Below are positions 28,175 to 37,362 of a DNA stretch of 64,000 nucleotides, piece after piece. This DNA is from Micromonospora endolithica. GTDB taxonomy: Bacteria; Actinomycetota; Actinomycetes; Mycobacteriales; Micromonosporaceae. Each line of letters begins with the position of its first letter. Positions within the stretch are counted from its first letter, which is position 1. Position numbers and translations under genes: made by a program. The notes under the pieces are model-generated. The model was not told the DNA's origin and did no database searches. It was given only the letters and a program-made list of their open reading frames with translations. The stretch lies in the NCBI RefSeq assembly GCF_003626595.1, contig NZ_RBAK01000016.1:1-64000 (forward strand). Reading direction: 5' to 3'.

Positions 28175-30324
28175 GCCTGCCCGGCACCGGAACGGCGCGC
28201 TGGCACCCGGCCTGGCTGCCGCCGGAGGCGTTCCGCGCGATCGGTACCCGTCGCGTCCTGGTGCACGGTGCCGGCCCGCTGGTCGACACCGTGTTCGAGG
28301 AGGTCACCCGCGCCTGTGCCGACCACGGCGGGCGGGCCCGCCGGACCGGTGCCACCCCGCCGGCGGGTACGACGGACTCCGCCGGCCCGCCGGACGGTGA
28401 CGGGGGCGGCGGGCCGGCGGCCGACGAGGTCGACGCGACGCAGGTGGCGCTGGTGCTGCGCGGTGCCGGGGCGCTGCCGGCCGTCGCCGGGGACGCCCCG
28501 GTGCCGGCCGGCGGCGAGCCCGGGGCGCTGGGCGACGAGGGATTCCTGCTGACCCGGGACGGTGCCGTGACGGTGCTGCTCGCCGACGCGCCGGCCGGCC
28601 TGCTGTACGGGCTGTTCCACCTGGTCCGGCTCGGCGAGACCGCCTTCGACCCGGCCCGCCCCGGCGCGGTGCACCGGCCGGCGGTGCGCCGCCGGATGCT
28701 CGACCACTGGGACAACGTGGACGTGCACCCCGTGATGGGACAGGTGGAGCGCGGCTACGCCGGTGGCTCGATCTTCTGGCGGGACGGCCGGGCGCGCCGC
28801 GACCTGGCCCGGCTGCGCGCGTACGGGCGGTTGCTGGCCGCGTGCGGGATCAACGCGATCTCGGTCAACAACGTCAACGTGCACGCCACCGAGGCGCGGC
28901 TGCTGACCGACCGGCTCGGCGACGTCGCCGAGATCGCCGACGTGCTGCGCCCGTACGGCGTCCGGGTGCACCTGTCGGTCACCTTCGCCGCGCCCGTGGT
29001 CGTCGGCGGGCTGGCCACCGCCGACCCGCGCGAGCGCCGGGTGCGGGACTGGTGGGCGCGGACCACCCGGCAGGTGTACCAGCGGATCCCCGACTTCGGC
29101 GGCTACCTGGTCAAGGCCGACTCGGAGGGGCAGCCCGGCCCGTTCGCGTACGGGCGTGACCACGCCGACGGGGCGAACCTGCTCGCCGAGGCGCTCGCCC
29201 CGCACGGGGGAGTGGTGCACTGGCGGGCGTTCGTCTACGACCACCGGCAGGACTGGCGGGACCGGAGCACCGACCGGGCCCGGGCGGCGTACGACCACTT
29301 CGCGCCGCTGGACGGGCGGTTCGACGACAACGTCGTGCTCCAGGTCAAGTACGGCCCGATGGACTTCCAGGCCCGGGAACCGGTCTCCCCGGTGATCGCG
29401 GCGATGCCGGCCACCCGGCTGGCGGTGGAGTTCCAGGTGACCCAGGAGTACACCGGCCAGCAGCGGCACGTCTGCTACCTCGGTCCCTGCTGGAGCGAGG
29501 TGCTCGGCTTCCGGCCCTGGGGACCGGACGGGCACCGGGTCGCCGACGTGGTGGCCGGCGTGCCCGATCGCGGGCGGGGCGGCGATCTGGTCGCGGTCTC
29601 CAACGTGGGCGACGACCCGTACTGGACCGGCCATCCGCTGGCCCAGGCCAACCTCTACGCGTTCGGCCGGCTGGCCTGGGACCCGCGGCGGGATCCCCGG
29701 GCGGTCCTGGACGAGTGGATCGACCTGACCTTCCCGCCGACCACCACCGGCGACCCGGAGCGAGTCCGGGAGACGCTGCACGCGCTGCTGGACGACTCCT
29801 GGCGCACCTACGAGCGGTACACCGCCCCGCTGGGCGTCGGGTTCATGGTCAGCCCGGCGAACCGCCACTACGGCCCGGACGTCGACGGCTACGAGTACAG
29901 CCGGTGGGGCACGTACCACTTCGCCGACCGCGACGGCGTCGGCGTGGACCGCACCCGGGCCACCGGCACCGGCTTCGCCGGCCAGTACCCGCAGCCCTGG
30001 TCGACGGTGTACGAGTCGGTCGACGAGTGTCCCGACGAGTTGCTGCTGTTCTTCCACCACGTGCCGTACGGGCACGTCCTGCGCGGGGGCTCCACCGTCG
30101 TGCAGCACATCTACGACACCCACTTCGCCGGGGCCGAGGAGGTGACGGCGATGCGGGAGCGATGGCGGGACCTCGCCGGACTGGTCGATCCGGCCCTGTA
30201 CGACCGGGTCGGCGAGCGCCTCGACGAGCAGGTGCGCAGCGCCACCGAGTGGCGGGACCAGATCAACACGTACTTCTTCCGCAAGTCCGGGGTGCCCGAC
30301 GCCAAGGGCCGCCGGATCCACTGA
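28171..30324 (+). CDS. GH67 alpha-glucuronidase
   Basis: Enzyme of 717 residues, full length for GH67, which removes (4-O-methyl)glucuronate from the non-reducing end of xylooligosaccharides by inversion. Typical regions are RRMLDHWDNVDVHPVMGQVERGYAGGSIF, the INAISVNNVNVHATEARLL segment, GYLVKADSEGQPGP with a catalytic-site Glu, VEFQVTQEYTGQQRHVCYLG and the C-terminal VPYGHVLRGGSTVVQHIYDTHF. Glu and Asp residues in these blocks match known active-site positions. No signal peptide. The ATG overlaps the previous stop. Released glucuronate would feed the pathway served by the neighbouring mannonate dehydratase. Confidence 0.95.
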   Translation: MSLPGTGTARWHPAWLPPEAFRAIGTRRVLVHGAGPLVDTVFEEVTRACADHGGRARRTGATPPAGTTDSAGPPDGDGGGGPAADEVDATQVALVLRGAGALPAVAGDAPVPAGGEPGALGDEGFLLTRDGAVTVLLADAPAGLLYGLFHLVRLGETAFDPARPGAVHRPAVRRRMLDHWDNVDVHPVMGQVERGYAGGSIFWRDGRARRDLARLRAYGRLLAACGINAISVNNVNVHATEARLLTDRLGDVAEIADVLRPYGVRVHLSVTFAAPVVVGGLATADPRERRVRDWWARTTRQVYQRIPDFGGYLVKADSEGQPGPFAYGRDHADGANLLAEALAPHGGVVHWRAFVYDHRQDWRDRSTDRARAAYDHFAPLDGRFDDNVVLQVKYGPMDFQAREPVSPVIAAMPATRLAVEFQVTQEYTGQQRHVCYLGPCWSEVLGFRPWGPDGHRVADVVAGVPDRGRGGDLVAVSNVGDDPYWTGHPLAQANLYAFGRLAWDPRRDPRAVLDEWIDLTFPPTTTGDPERVRETLHALLDDSWRTYERYTAPLGVGFMVSPANRHYGPDVDGYEYSRWGTYHFADRDGVGVDRTRATGTGFAGQYPQPWSTVYESVDECPDELLLFFHHVPYGHVLRGGSTVVQHIYDTHFAGAEEVTAMRERWRDLAGLVDPALYDRVGERLDEQVRSATEWRDQINTYFFRKSGVPDAKGRRIH

Positions 30325-30332
30325 CCGCGTCA

Positions 30333-30347
30333 GGGCGACGGTCGCCC
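30333..30347. terminator. Short hairpin between convergent GH67 and manD genes
   Basis: GGGCG-ACGGT-CGCCC forms a compact stem in the 34-base gap between the two stop codons. It is small and only weakly supported as a terminator. Confidence 0.35.
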
Positions 30348-30358
30348 GCCGGCCGCGG

Positions 30359-31567
30359 TCACCAGGGGTGCACGGTGCCGTCCTCCAGCCGGTTGACCGG
30401 CAGGTACGCCGGCGAGTACGGGTACGCCGCCGCGGCCTCCTCGTCGATGTCCACGCCCAGACCCGGCGTCTCGGCGGGGTGCAGGTAGCCGTCGGCGTAG
30501 TGGTAGCCGTGCGGGAAGACCGCGTCGGTCTCCTCGGTGTGCCGCATGTATTCCTGGAGGCCGAAGTTGGGGATCGCGATGTCGAGCTGCAACGCCGCGG
30601 CCATGCACACCGGGGACAGGTCGGTGGCCCCGTGCGAACCGCTGCGCACGTGGTGCAGCGCCGCCAGGTCGAAGATCCGACGCAGGTGGGTGATCCCGCC
30701 GGCGTGCACCACCGTGGTCCGGATGTAGTCGATGAGCTGTTCCCGGATCAGCTGGGCCGCGTCCCAGACGGTGTTGAAGACCTCGCCGACGGCGAGCGGC
30801 GTGGTGGTGTGCTGCCGGATCAGCCGGAACCCCTCCTGGAAGTCGGCCGGCACCGGATCCTCCATCCAGGTCAGCGCGTACGGCTCCAGGCTCTTGCCGA
30901 GCCGGGCCGCCTCGATCGGGGTGAGCCGGTGGTGCACGTCGTGCAGCAGCCGGACGGTCGGGCCGAAGTTGTCGCGTACCTTGGCGAACACCGTCGGCAC
31001 GTGCGCCAGGTAGCGTTCCGTCGACCAGGTCGCCTCGCTGGGCAGCGCGGCGTCGGCCGGCTCGTAGAAGAGCTTGTCGGTGCTGACCCCGTACGTCTTC
31101 GGCAGGCCCGGCACGCCGCACTGCACGCGCACCGCGCGGTAGCCGAGGTCGAGGTAGCGGGCGACCTCGGCCAGCACCTCCTCCACCGTCTCGCCGTTGG
31201 CGTGGCCGTAGACGGTGACCCCTTCCCGGGACCGGCCGCCGAGCAGCTGGTAGACGGGCAGGCCGGCGACCTTGCCCTTGATGTCCCACAGCGCGGTGTC
31301 CACGGCGGCGATCGCGCTCATCGTGACCGGTCCCCGCCGCCAGTACGCCCCCTGGTAGAGGTACTGCCAGGTGTCCTCGATCCGAGCCGGGTCCCGTCCG
31401 ACGAGCAGCGGCACCACGTGGTCGCGCAGGTACGACGCCACGGCCAGTTCCCGGCCGTTCAGGGTGGCGTCCCCGACGCCGGTGACCCCCTCGTCGGTGA
31501 TGATCTTCAGGGTCACGAAGTTGCGGCCCGGACAGGTCACGATGACCCGGGCGTCGACGATCCTCAC
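30359..31567 (-). CDS. manD: D-mannonate dehydratase (enolase superfamily)
   Basis: Converts D-mannonate to 2-keto-3-deoxygluconate. The 402-residue product has the length and numbering of Novosphingobium ManD: R147, Y159, metal ligands D210, E236 and E262, and H212 in LLHDVHH all coincide with the published catalytic positions. This supports true mannonate dehydratase rather than another enolase-superfamily acid-sugar dehydratase. The GTG at 31567 has GGAGGAG 5 bases upstream. It ends next to the GH67 gene on the other strand, linking released glucuronate to central metabolism. Confidence 0.93.
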   Translation of the reverse strand: MRIVDARVIVTCPGRNFVTLKIITDEGVTGVGDATLNGRELAVASYLRDHVVPLLVGRDPARIEDTWQYLYQGAYWRRGPVTMSAIAAVDTALWDIKGKVAGLPVYQLLGGRSREGVTVYGHANGETVEEVLAEVARYLDLGYRAVRVQCGVPGLPKTYGVSTDKLFYEPADAALPSEATWSTERYLAHVPTVFAKVRDNFGPTVRLLHDVHHRLTPIEAARLGKSLEPYALTWMEDPVPADFQEGFRLIRQHTTTPLAVGEVFNTVWDAAQLIREQLIDYIRTTVVHAGGITHLRRIFDLAALHHVRSGSHGATDLSPVCMAAALQLDIAIPNFGLQEYMRHTEETDAVFPHGYHYADGYLHPAETPGLGVDIDEEAAAAYPYSPAYLPVNRLEDGTVHPW

Positions 31568-31687
31568 GCGGTCTCCTCCGTCGGCCGGACCAGCGCGGAC
31601 ACCACGGCACGCACGCGGGACGCCGTGCGGGCCGGTACGCACCGCCGCGCGGGCCACCTCCCGGTCCTCGCCGACCGGCTGCCCGAG

Positions 31688-31717
31688 AGTCTGGAACCGT
31701 ACTCAGATCGGTGTCAA
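31688..31717 (-). promoter_or_regulatory. Promoter-like element upstream of manD
   Basis: On the minus strand TTGACA (31717-31712) is followed after 18 bases by CAGACT (31693-31688), about 120 bases before the manD start. The -35 is consensus; the -10 is poor. Confidence 0.4.
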
Positions 31718-31761
31718 GGACGGACGGCCCGCCCCCACGTTCCCGGCGCTACGGTGTCCGG

Positions 31762-32469
31762 GTGACCACTTCGGACTCCGGGTCGTCGCGGACCGCCACG
31801 GTCGGCGGGCTGGTCCTGGCCTACCGGGTGGCCGGCGACCCGACCGGCCCGCCGATGCTGCTGCTGCACGGCCTCGGCGAGGACGGCAGCGACTGGCACA
31901 CCGTGCTGCCCGCCCTCGCCGACACGCACCGCGTGTACGCGCTGGACCTGCGCGGCCACGGACGCAGCGTCCACCCGGGCCGGTACCCGTTCGAGGCGAT
32001 GCGCGACGACGTGCTCGGCTTCCTCGACGCGGTCGGTGTGCGGCGGTGCGTGGTGGTCGGCCACTCGATGGGCGGGGTGGTGGCGATCCTGGTCGCCCAG
32101 GCCGCCCCGGGCCGGCTCACCCACCTGGTCCTGGAGGACGTGTTCGCTCCCCGACCGGGCACCCTGGACCGGCCGCCGCTGGCACCGCCGGACACTCCCA
32201 CACCCTTCGACTTCGCCGCCGTCAACGACGTCCGCGCCCAGCTCCACGACCCGGACCCGGCCTGGTGGGACCGCACCGCCACGATCGACGTGCCGACCCT
32301 GGTGATCGGCGGTGGGGCGGACAGCCCGATCCCGCAGCACCTGCTCGCCGAGATGGTCGACCGGATGCCGGACGCCGCTCTGGTCACCGTCCCGGCCGGC
32401 CACCACGTGCACGCCGACCGTCCGGTCGAGTTCCTCGCCGCCGTCCGGGGCTTCCTCGCCGCCCGGTGA
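31762..32469 (+). CDS. Alpha/beta hydrolase
   Basis: Cytoplasmic alpha/beta-hydrolase-fold enzyme of 235 residues. The oxyanion segment LLLHGLGEDGSDW, DLRGHGRS, the nucleophile elbow VVGHSMGG, an acid residue in VIGGGADSPI and the catalytic His in PAGHHVHADRP form a complete catalytic set. The fold covers esterases, lactonases and haloperoxidases, and the substrate cannot be told. The GTG at 31762 is chosen because TACGGT lies six bases upstream, a leaderless layout; a GTG at 31711 is less likely. Convergent with the amidase gene. Confidence 0.85.
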   Translation: MTTSDSGSSRTATVGGLVLAYRVAGDPTGPPMLLLHGLGEDGSDWHTVLPALADTHRVYALDLRGHGRSVHPGRYPFEAMRDDVLGFLDAVGVRRCVVVGHSMGGVVAILVAQAAPGRLTHLVLEDVFAPRPGTLDRPPLAPPDTPTPFDFAAVNDVRAQLHDPDPAWWDRTATIDVPTLVIGGGADSPIPQHLLAEMVDRMPDAALVTVPAGHHVHADRPVEFLAAVRGFLAAR

Positions 32470-32474
32470 CCGCG

Positions 32475-32491
32475 GGCGGCCGAGGGCCGCC
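32475..32491. terminator. Hairpin between convergent genes
   Basis: GGCGGCC-GAG-GGCCGCC is a perfect 7-base stem just after the hydrolase stop codon, before the convergent amidase gene. Confidence 0.5.
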
Positions 32492-32529
32492 GGGCTTCGG
32501 TCACCGGGCGGCGGGTGCCCCGGTGCCGC

Positions 32530-33360
32530 TCACCGCAGGCCGGCGAACAGGTCGTCCTCGGGGACCGGCGCCCCGGTGGTGTCGTGGACCCGGACGAACG
32601 TCTCCATGCCCATCAGCTCGGTGAACCGTTCCCGTCCCAGTTGCAGGAAGAAGATGTTCTCCGTCTGGCTGGCGTGGGTGGCCAGCGCGTCGAACTTCTG
32701 CGCGGCGTAGGCGCGGGTGTCCACCCAGGTGGTGATCTCGTCGTCGGGCAGGCCCAGCTCCGGCTCCGGCTCCGCGCCGGCCTCGGGCTCGGGCCACTCG
32801 ATGCCGGCCTCCTGCATGACCCGGCCGAACTCCGCGAACGCCGACCGGGGCACCGTGGTCCAGTACACCTTCGCGGGGATGCCCGTCCTGGCCACCGCGG
32901 CCATCGTGATCCGGTGCGCCTGGATGTGGTCCGGGTGGCCGTAGAAGCCGTTCTCGTCGTAGGTGACCACGACGTCCGGTCGGTACTTGTCGATCAGTGC
33001 GGCCAGCCGGTCCGCCGCCTCCGCCACCGGCGTGGTCCAGAACGCGCCGGGCTGGTCGTTGGTCGGCCACCCCATCATCCCGGAGTCGTGGTAGCCGAGG
33101 GTCTCCAGGTGGGTCACCTTCAGCGCCGCGCAGCTGGCCTCCAGTTCCTCCTGTCGCATCGTCACCACGGCGGCCGGGTCGTGCCCCTCCGCGCCCGGCT
33201 TGACCCCGCCGGGTCCGTCGCCGCACCGCCCGTCGGTGCAGGTCACCAGCACCGTCGAGATCCCCTCGGCGGCGTAGCGGGCAAGGACACCACCGGTGCT
33301 CGTCGCCTCGTCGTCCGGGTGGGCGTGCACCGCCATCAGGGTCAGGGATCGCTCAGCCAT
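32530..33360 (-). CDS. Mycothiol conjugate amidase-like PIG-L/LmbE deacetylase
   Basis: Zinc-dependent N-deacetylase/amidase of 276 residues. The zinc motif is HAHPDDE (H14, D17, with catalytic D16), completed by H145 in YGHPDHIQAH. The family includes MshB (mycothiol biosynthesis) and Mca (cleavage of mycothiol S-conjugates in detoxification). The sequence is related to both, and I cannot decide the substrate. The segment TNDQPGAFWTTPVAEAADRL and the acidic stretch near residue 200 are notable. Transcription looks leaderless: TAGGGT lies 7 bases before the ATG at 33360. It follows the five-gene cluster on the same strand after a 44-base gap. Confidence 0.82.
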   Translation of the reverse strand: MAERSLTLMAVHAHPDDEATSTGGVLARYAAEGISTVLVTCTDGRCGDGPGGVKPGAEGHDPAAVVTMRQEELEASCAALKVTHLETLGYHDSGMMGWPTNDQPGAFWTTPVAEAADRLAALIDKYRPDVVVTYDENGFYGHPDHIQAHRITMAAVARTGIPAKVYWTTVPRSAFAEFGRVMQEAGIEWPEPEAGAEPEPELGLPDDEITTWVDTRAYAAQKFDALATHASQTENIFFLQLGRERFTELMGMETFVRVHDTTGAPVPEDDLFAGLR

Positions 33361-33404
33361 GCCTCTCACCCTACGAGCCCGCACGACGTCGGTGCGTCCA
33401 CCGG

Positions 33405-36239
33405 TCACCGCGCGCCGGCCCGGAGGAGGTGCGCGAGCGCGTCGGCGGTGTGCGGATGTGCGGTGAGCAGGTCCGCCGCCCCGGCGCGGGACACCGGTTG
33501 CCCGACCGGCTCGGCCGGCCAGTCGCCGGAGTGGCCGAGCAGGCCGGCGACGGCGTCGACCGGCTCCCGGTGCCCGGCGAGCAGCGCGACGACCGGGCCC
33601 GCCGGGGCGGCGGCCGACACCGGTGCCGCCGGCACGGCCGGCCGCGTCCACGGCGGCGTCCAGGCGTCCAGCGCCGGCAGCGTGCCGGGGAACGTCCGTC
33701 CGGCCTCCCGGACCAGCAGCGGCACCAGCTCCGGTCCGTGCGCGCGCAGGGTGGTGATGAGCGTCGGCAGCCAGGGCAGCAGGACCGGGTCGGGCAGCCG
33801 CGCGAACGCGGTCGACATCACCTCCACCACGAACGGCGCCAGCCCCGGGACCGGTTCCAGCGCCTGCACGAAGCCGGACAGGTACTGCGGGAAGGTCGGC
33901 ACCACCAGCGGGTTGGCCAGCAGGTCGGCGCAGCGGGCGCGCAGCTCGGTCAGCGGGAGCAGGCCGAGCTGGTGGCGGGCCGCCCAGAGCAGGGCGACCT
34001 TGGCCGGTGCCGCCGGGCGGGACTGCGCGACGGCCAGTTCGAGCTGGCTGCGGTCGCACCCCAGGGACAGCGCCACGCTCTCCAGGCTGACCAGGAAGCC
34101 CAGCATCGCGCCGACCTGCCGCACCCCGGTCTGCTCGTCGGCGAACGCGGTCGGCAACAGGGTGCAGTAGTGCGCGTACCCGGCGGTCACGAACGCCTCG
34201 CACCACCCCGGCGGCGCCGGCGCGGTGGCCCGGTGATGGGCCAGCAGCCGGCGGATGCGCCGCAGCACCTCCGGGGCGTCGTCCACGGTGCGCTCGGCGG
34301 CGAGCAACTCCACCGCCCGCGTGCCCAACTCGTCGACCAGACGGGGGGCGCCGAGCAGCGTGATGGCGTCCTCCACGGCCGCCAGCGCGGTGGCGGTGGA
34401 CGCCTCCGGGCCGCGTACCGTCCGGCGCAGCCGCTGTTCGAGGACCTGCTCGACGGTGACACCCTCGTAGCCCAGCTCGATCAGGGCCCGCTGGTTGCGG
34501 CCGAGCGCCAGGTCCCAGCTCTCCCGCACCGAACGGTGTCCCAGCCGCCGCTCGCCCATGATCGGACGGGCGGTGTCGCCGGGCAGCAGGTGCCGCAGCA
34601 GCCACAGCAGGTCCGAGCAGGGGCCCAGCCCCGGGTCGGCGTGCAGGTCCAGCAGGGCCCGCTGGACCGTCCGCTTCTCCAGGTCCAACCCGAGGGGCGC
34701 CAGCCGGTCGAGGACGTCGCGGGCCAGCGGTGGCAGGGCGTCGTAGCCGACCTGGCCGACCCGGTCACCGCCGAGCAGGATCTCGCAGAGCCGGCGGACG
34801 TCCCGCCGCCCCGGCACGACGTCCTTCTCGATGCAGGTGACCGCCGCGTCGGCGAAGTCGTACGGGGTCGGACGGGCCCGGTTGCGCAGACCGGCGAGCA
34901 GGATCGAGGTCTCGAAGACGGCGATCGCGTCGGCGGTGCTGGCCAGGTATCCGTTGCGGCGGGCCAGCCGGACGATGTCCACGCACCAGCCGCGCAGCTC
35001 GGCCTCGTCCAGGCCGGCCGGCTCTCCGGCGGCGGTGAGGAAGCCGGAGAGGCGGTCGGTGACGCCGCCGGTCGGGGCGGGAACGACCGCCGTGCGTCCC
35101 TTCCGGGTCCGCCCGCCCTGCTGCCCGTCCAGCCGGTACGGGCGTAGCCCGGCCCGGGTCAGCGACTTCGTCCAGGTGGCGGCGGCGATGGAGACCGAGC
35201 CGCCGGCCAGGCCGAACTGCGCCTCGATCGCGGAGTGGCTGGACGGGATCAGCCCGTACCGCCACCGGGTGGCGGTACGGGGCTCGATCTCGTACGCCGG
35301 CGCATCCGGCGCGAGGCCGAACTGTGCGACCCGGCTGGCGGCGTGGAAGGCCCCGCACACGTGCAGGCAGTCGGCCGGGTCGGCGCCGGAGGCGGCCAGG
35401 TGCTCACGGATGCGCGTCCACATGTACCGCTCGCGGTCCTCGTCGCGCTCCTGCTTCTCCGGCCGGGCCGGGCGCAGCCGCCGGAAGAGGCTGCCGATCA
35501 GCACCATCACCTGCCGGTAGGTGTCGTGGTCGGCGGCGGCCAGCGGCTGTTCGACGTACTGGTCCCACCACTCCGACCAGTGCCGCACCTTCCCGTGGTG
35601 CAACAGGTGGGTCTCGAGTTCGGCGAAGCCGGGCCGCAGGTCGCCGATCTCCACGCCGACCGCGTCGCCGTGCAGGGCGTCGTCGTCCGCGTCCGGCGGA
35701 GTCTCGTCCCGGCCGGTCGCGCCCGCCTCGCCGCCGGGCCGGTCGTCGCGATCGCGCGGCAGCCACTGGAAGACGTGGTCGGTGGACCGGTCGACGCAGA
35801 CCAGCTCCACCCCGGGCGTCTCCAGCGCGTACGCGATCGCCTGGTATTCGGCGGACGCCTCGGTGACCGGCGCGACCACGCTGAGCGGCCCCCACCCGGC
35901 GGGAAAGCCGTCCAACTCGGAGGCGAACGCCTGCACGGCCACCGGGAGGCGGCAGTTGCGCAGCTCGCCCAGCAGCGGCCCGAGGTCCTCGCACAGCTCC
36001 AGGTAGATCACCTTGGGCTTCTTCTCGCGCAGTCGCCGCACCATGGCCAGCGCGGACGCTGGCGAGTGGTGGCAGACCGGGAAGATCTCCAACGGTACGG
36101 CGAGGGCCCGGTCGACGTCGTCGACGATGCCGGCCAGGATGCCGGCCAGGGCGTCGGGGGAGTCGGCGAAGGCGGCGGCCGCGTCGGTGAGCTGGTCGCG
36201 CAGGGCACCGAACGGGCCGCCCGGGGAGGCGGCGGTCAC
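33405..36239 (-). CDS. DUF5682-type protein of the MoxR-VWA cluster
   Basis: Large soluble protein of 944 residues and unknown function. The N-terminal half has three motifs that together recall the TraB/TIKI/EreA-like hydrolase fold: PVCHHSPAS (H57, H58), VIYLELCEDLGPLL (E81, E84), and, after a charged ERYMWTRI helix, HVCGAFHAASR (C295, H299). An acidic insert lies at about 163-195. The C-terminal half is alpha-helical and Leu/Ala-rich, like a repeat scaffold. The GTG at 36239 overlaps the AAA+ stop (GTGA). Last gene of a five-gene set, probably the effector or substrate-recognition partner of the AAA+/VWA pair, which is inference. Confidence 0.8.
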   Translation of the reverse strand: MTAASPGGPFGALRDQLTDAAAAFADSPDALAGILAGIVDDVDRALAVPLEIFPVCHHSPASALAMVRRLREKKPKVIYLELCEDLGPLLGELRNCRLPVAVQAFASELDGFPAGWGPLSVVAPVTEASAEYQAIAYALETPGVELVCVDRSTDHVFQWLPRDRDDRPGGEAGATGRDETPPDADDDALHGDAVGVEIGDLRPGFAELETHLLHHGKVRHWSEWWDQYVEQPLAAADHDTYRQVMVLIGSLFRRLRPARPEKQERDEDRERYMWTRIREHLAASGADPADCLHVCGAFHAASRVAQFGLAPDAPAYEIEPRTATRWRYGLIPSSHSAIEAQFGLAGGSVSIAAATWTKSLTRAGLRPYRLDGQQGGRTRKGRTAVVPAPTGGVTDRLSGFLTAAGEPAGLDEAELRGWCVDIVRLARRNGYLASTADAIAVFETSILLAGLRNRARPTPYDFADAAVTCIEKDVVPGRRDVRRLCEILLGGDRVGQVGYDALPPLARDVLDRLAPLGLDLEKRTVQRALLDLHADPGLGPCSDLLWLLRHLLPGDTARPIMGERRLGHRSVRESWDLALGRNQRALIELGYEGVTVEQVLEQRLRRTVRGPEASTATALAAVEDAITLLGAPRLVDELGTRAVELLAAERTVDDAPEVLRRIRRLLAHHRATAPAPPGWCEAFVTAGYAHYCTLLPTAFADEQTGVRQVGAMLGFLVSLESVALSLGCDRSQLELAVAQSRPAAPAKVALLWAARHQLGLLPLTELRARCADLLANPLVVPTFPQYLSGFVQALEPVPGLAPFVVEVMSTAFARLPDPVLLPWLPTLITTLRAHGPELVPLLVREAGRTFPGTLPALDAWTPPWTRPAVPAAPVSAAAPAGPVVALLAGHREPVDAVAGLLGHSGDWPAEPVGQPVSRAGAADLLTAHPHTADALAHLLRAGAR

Positions 36240-37348
36240 GACAGCGTGGCGATCGCCTGGCGGCCACCGTCGAGGAAGTCCTCCCAGCCGCCGCCGTCGC
36301 GCTTGGCGCGCGGCTCCACGACGCCGTGCAGGTATTTGTTGAGGATCGCCAGGTCCTCCGGGCTGCGGCGGGCCAGCGAGCCCACCAGCGAGCCGGCGAG
36401 CGTCTCGGCTCGCAGGGTCCGGTCGCCGAAGAACTGGCTGTGCAGGATGGCGTCCTCCAGCACACCGATCTGCTCGGCGGTGGACAGCGCCGACTCCAAC
36501 CTCTCGTCGTCGCTGGTCGCCGCCGAGGCGGCGGTGCGCAGGTCGGCGAAGCTCTGCAACAGGATGTCCAGCAGGGTGGGCGGCACGTCCAGGTCGATGT
36601 GGTGCCGGCGCAGCAGTTCCTCGGTGCGGAACCGGACGATCTCCGCCTCGCTGCGCCGGTTGGTCACCACCGGGATCCGGACGAAGTTGAACCGCCGCTT
36701 GAGCGCCGAGGAGAGGTCGTTGACCCCCCGGTCGCGGCTGTTCGCGGTGGCGATGATCGAGAAGCCGGGCTTGGCGAAGACGATGTTGTCGTGGTCCAGC
36801 TCGGGGATGGAGACGTACTTCTCCGACAGGATGGAGATGAGCGCGTCCTGCACGTCGCTGGTGGAGCGGGTCAGCTCCTCGAACCGGCCGACCACGCCCT
36901 GCTCCATCGCCGTCATGATCGGCGACGGGATCATCGACTCCCGGGACTGGCCCCGGGCGATGACCATCGACACGTTCCACGAGTATTTGATGTGGTCCTC
37001 GGTGGTGCCGGCGGTGCCCTGCACGACGAGGGTGGAGTTGCGGCAGATCGCGGCGGACAGCAGCTCGGCGAGCCAGCTCTTGCCGGTGCCCGGGTCGCCG
37101 ATGAGCAGCAGACCCCGGTCGGAGGCGAGCGTGACGATGCTCCGCTCGACGAAGCTGCGGTCACCGAACCACTTCTGGCTGATCTCCCGGTCAAGGCCGT
37201 CGGCGCGTTCCGAACCGAGGACGAACAACCGCGCCATGCGGGGGCTGAGCCGCCAGGAGAACGGCTTCGGGCCGGTGTCGACCGACTCCAGGTAGTCGAG
37301 TTCCTCGGCGTACTTGGCCTCGGCGGGGGCACGCAGCATCTCGGACAT
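36236..37348 (-). CDS. MoxR-type AAA+ ATPase
   Basis: AAA+ chaperone-like ATPase of 370 residues. Walker A GDPGTGKS (84-91), Walker B-like VVGRFEELTR (153-161, acidic pair E157/E158 in place of the usual DE), sensor-1 IIATANSRDRG, and an arginine pair in ALKRRFNF. The C-terminal lid contains a helical LEDAILHSQFFGDRTLRAE segment. The ATG at 37348 has AGGAG about 11 bases upstream; an internal ATG three codons later is possible. Genomic pairing with a VWA protein 14 bases upstream is the classic MoxR-VWA arrangement, where the pair remodels or activates client proteins. Confidence 0.88.
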   Translation of the reverse strand: MSEMLRAPAEAKYAEELDYLESVDTGPKPFSWRLSPRMARLFVLGSERADGLDREISQKWFGDRSFVERSIVTLASDRGLLLIGDPGTGKSWLAELLSAAICRNSTLVVQGTAGTTEDHIKYSWNVSMVIARGQSRESMIPSPIMTAMEQGVVGRFEELTRSTSDVQDALISILSEKYVSIPELDHDNIVFAKPGFSIIATANSRDRGVNDLSSALKRRFNFVRIPVVTNRRSEAEIVRFRTEELLRRHHIDLDVPPTLLDILLQSFADLRTAASAATSDDERLESALSTAEQIGVLEDAILHSQFFGDRTLRAETLAGSLVGSLARRSPEDLAILNKYLHGVVEPRAKRDGGGWEDFLDGGRQAIATLS

Positions 37349-37362
37349 GAGGGGATGGACTC

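Noticed and set aside
28171..28715. Possible frameshift or insertion in the GH67 N-terminus because of the Gly/Pro/Thr-rich stretch at residues about 55-90.
   Set aside because: The frame stays open and conserved blocks occur before and after; it looks like a flexible low-complexity insert typical of high-GC genes.
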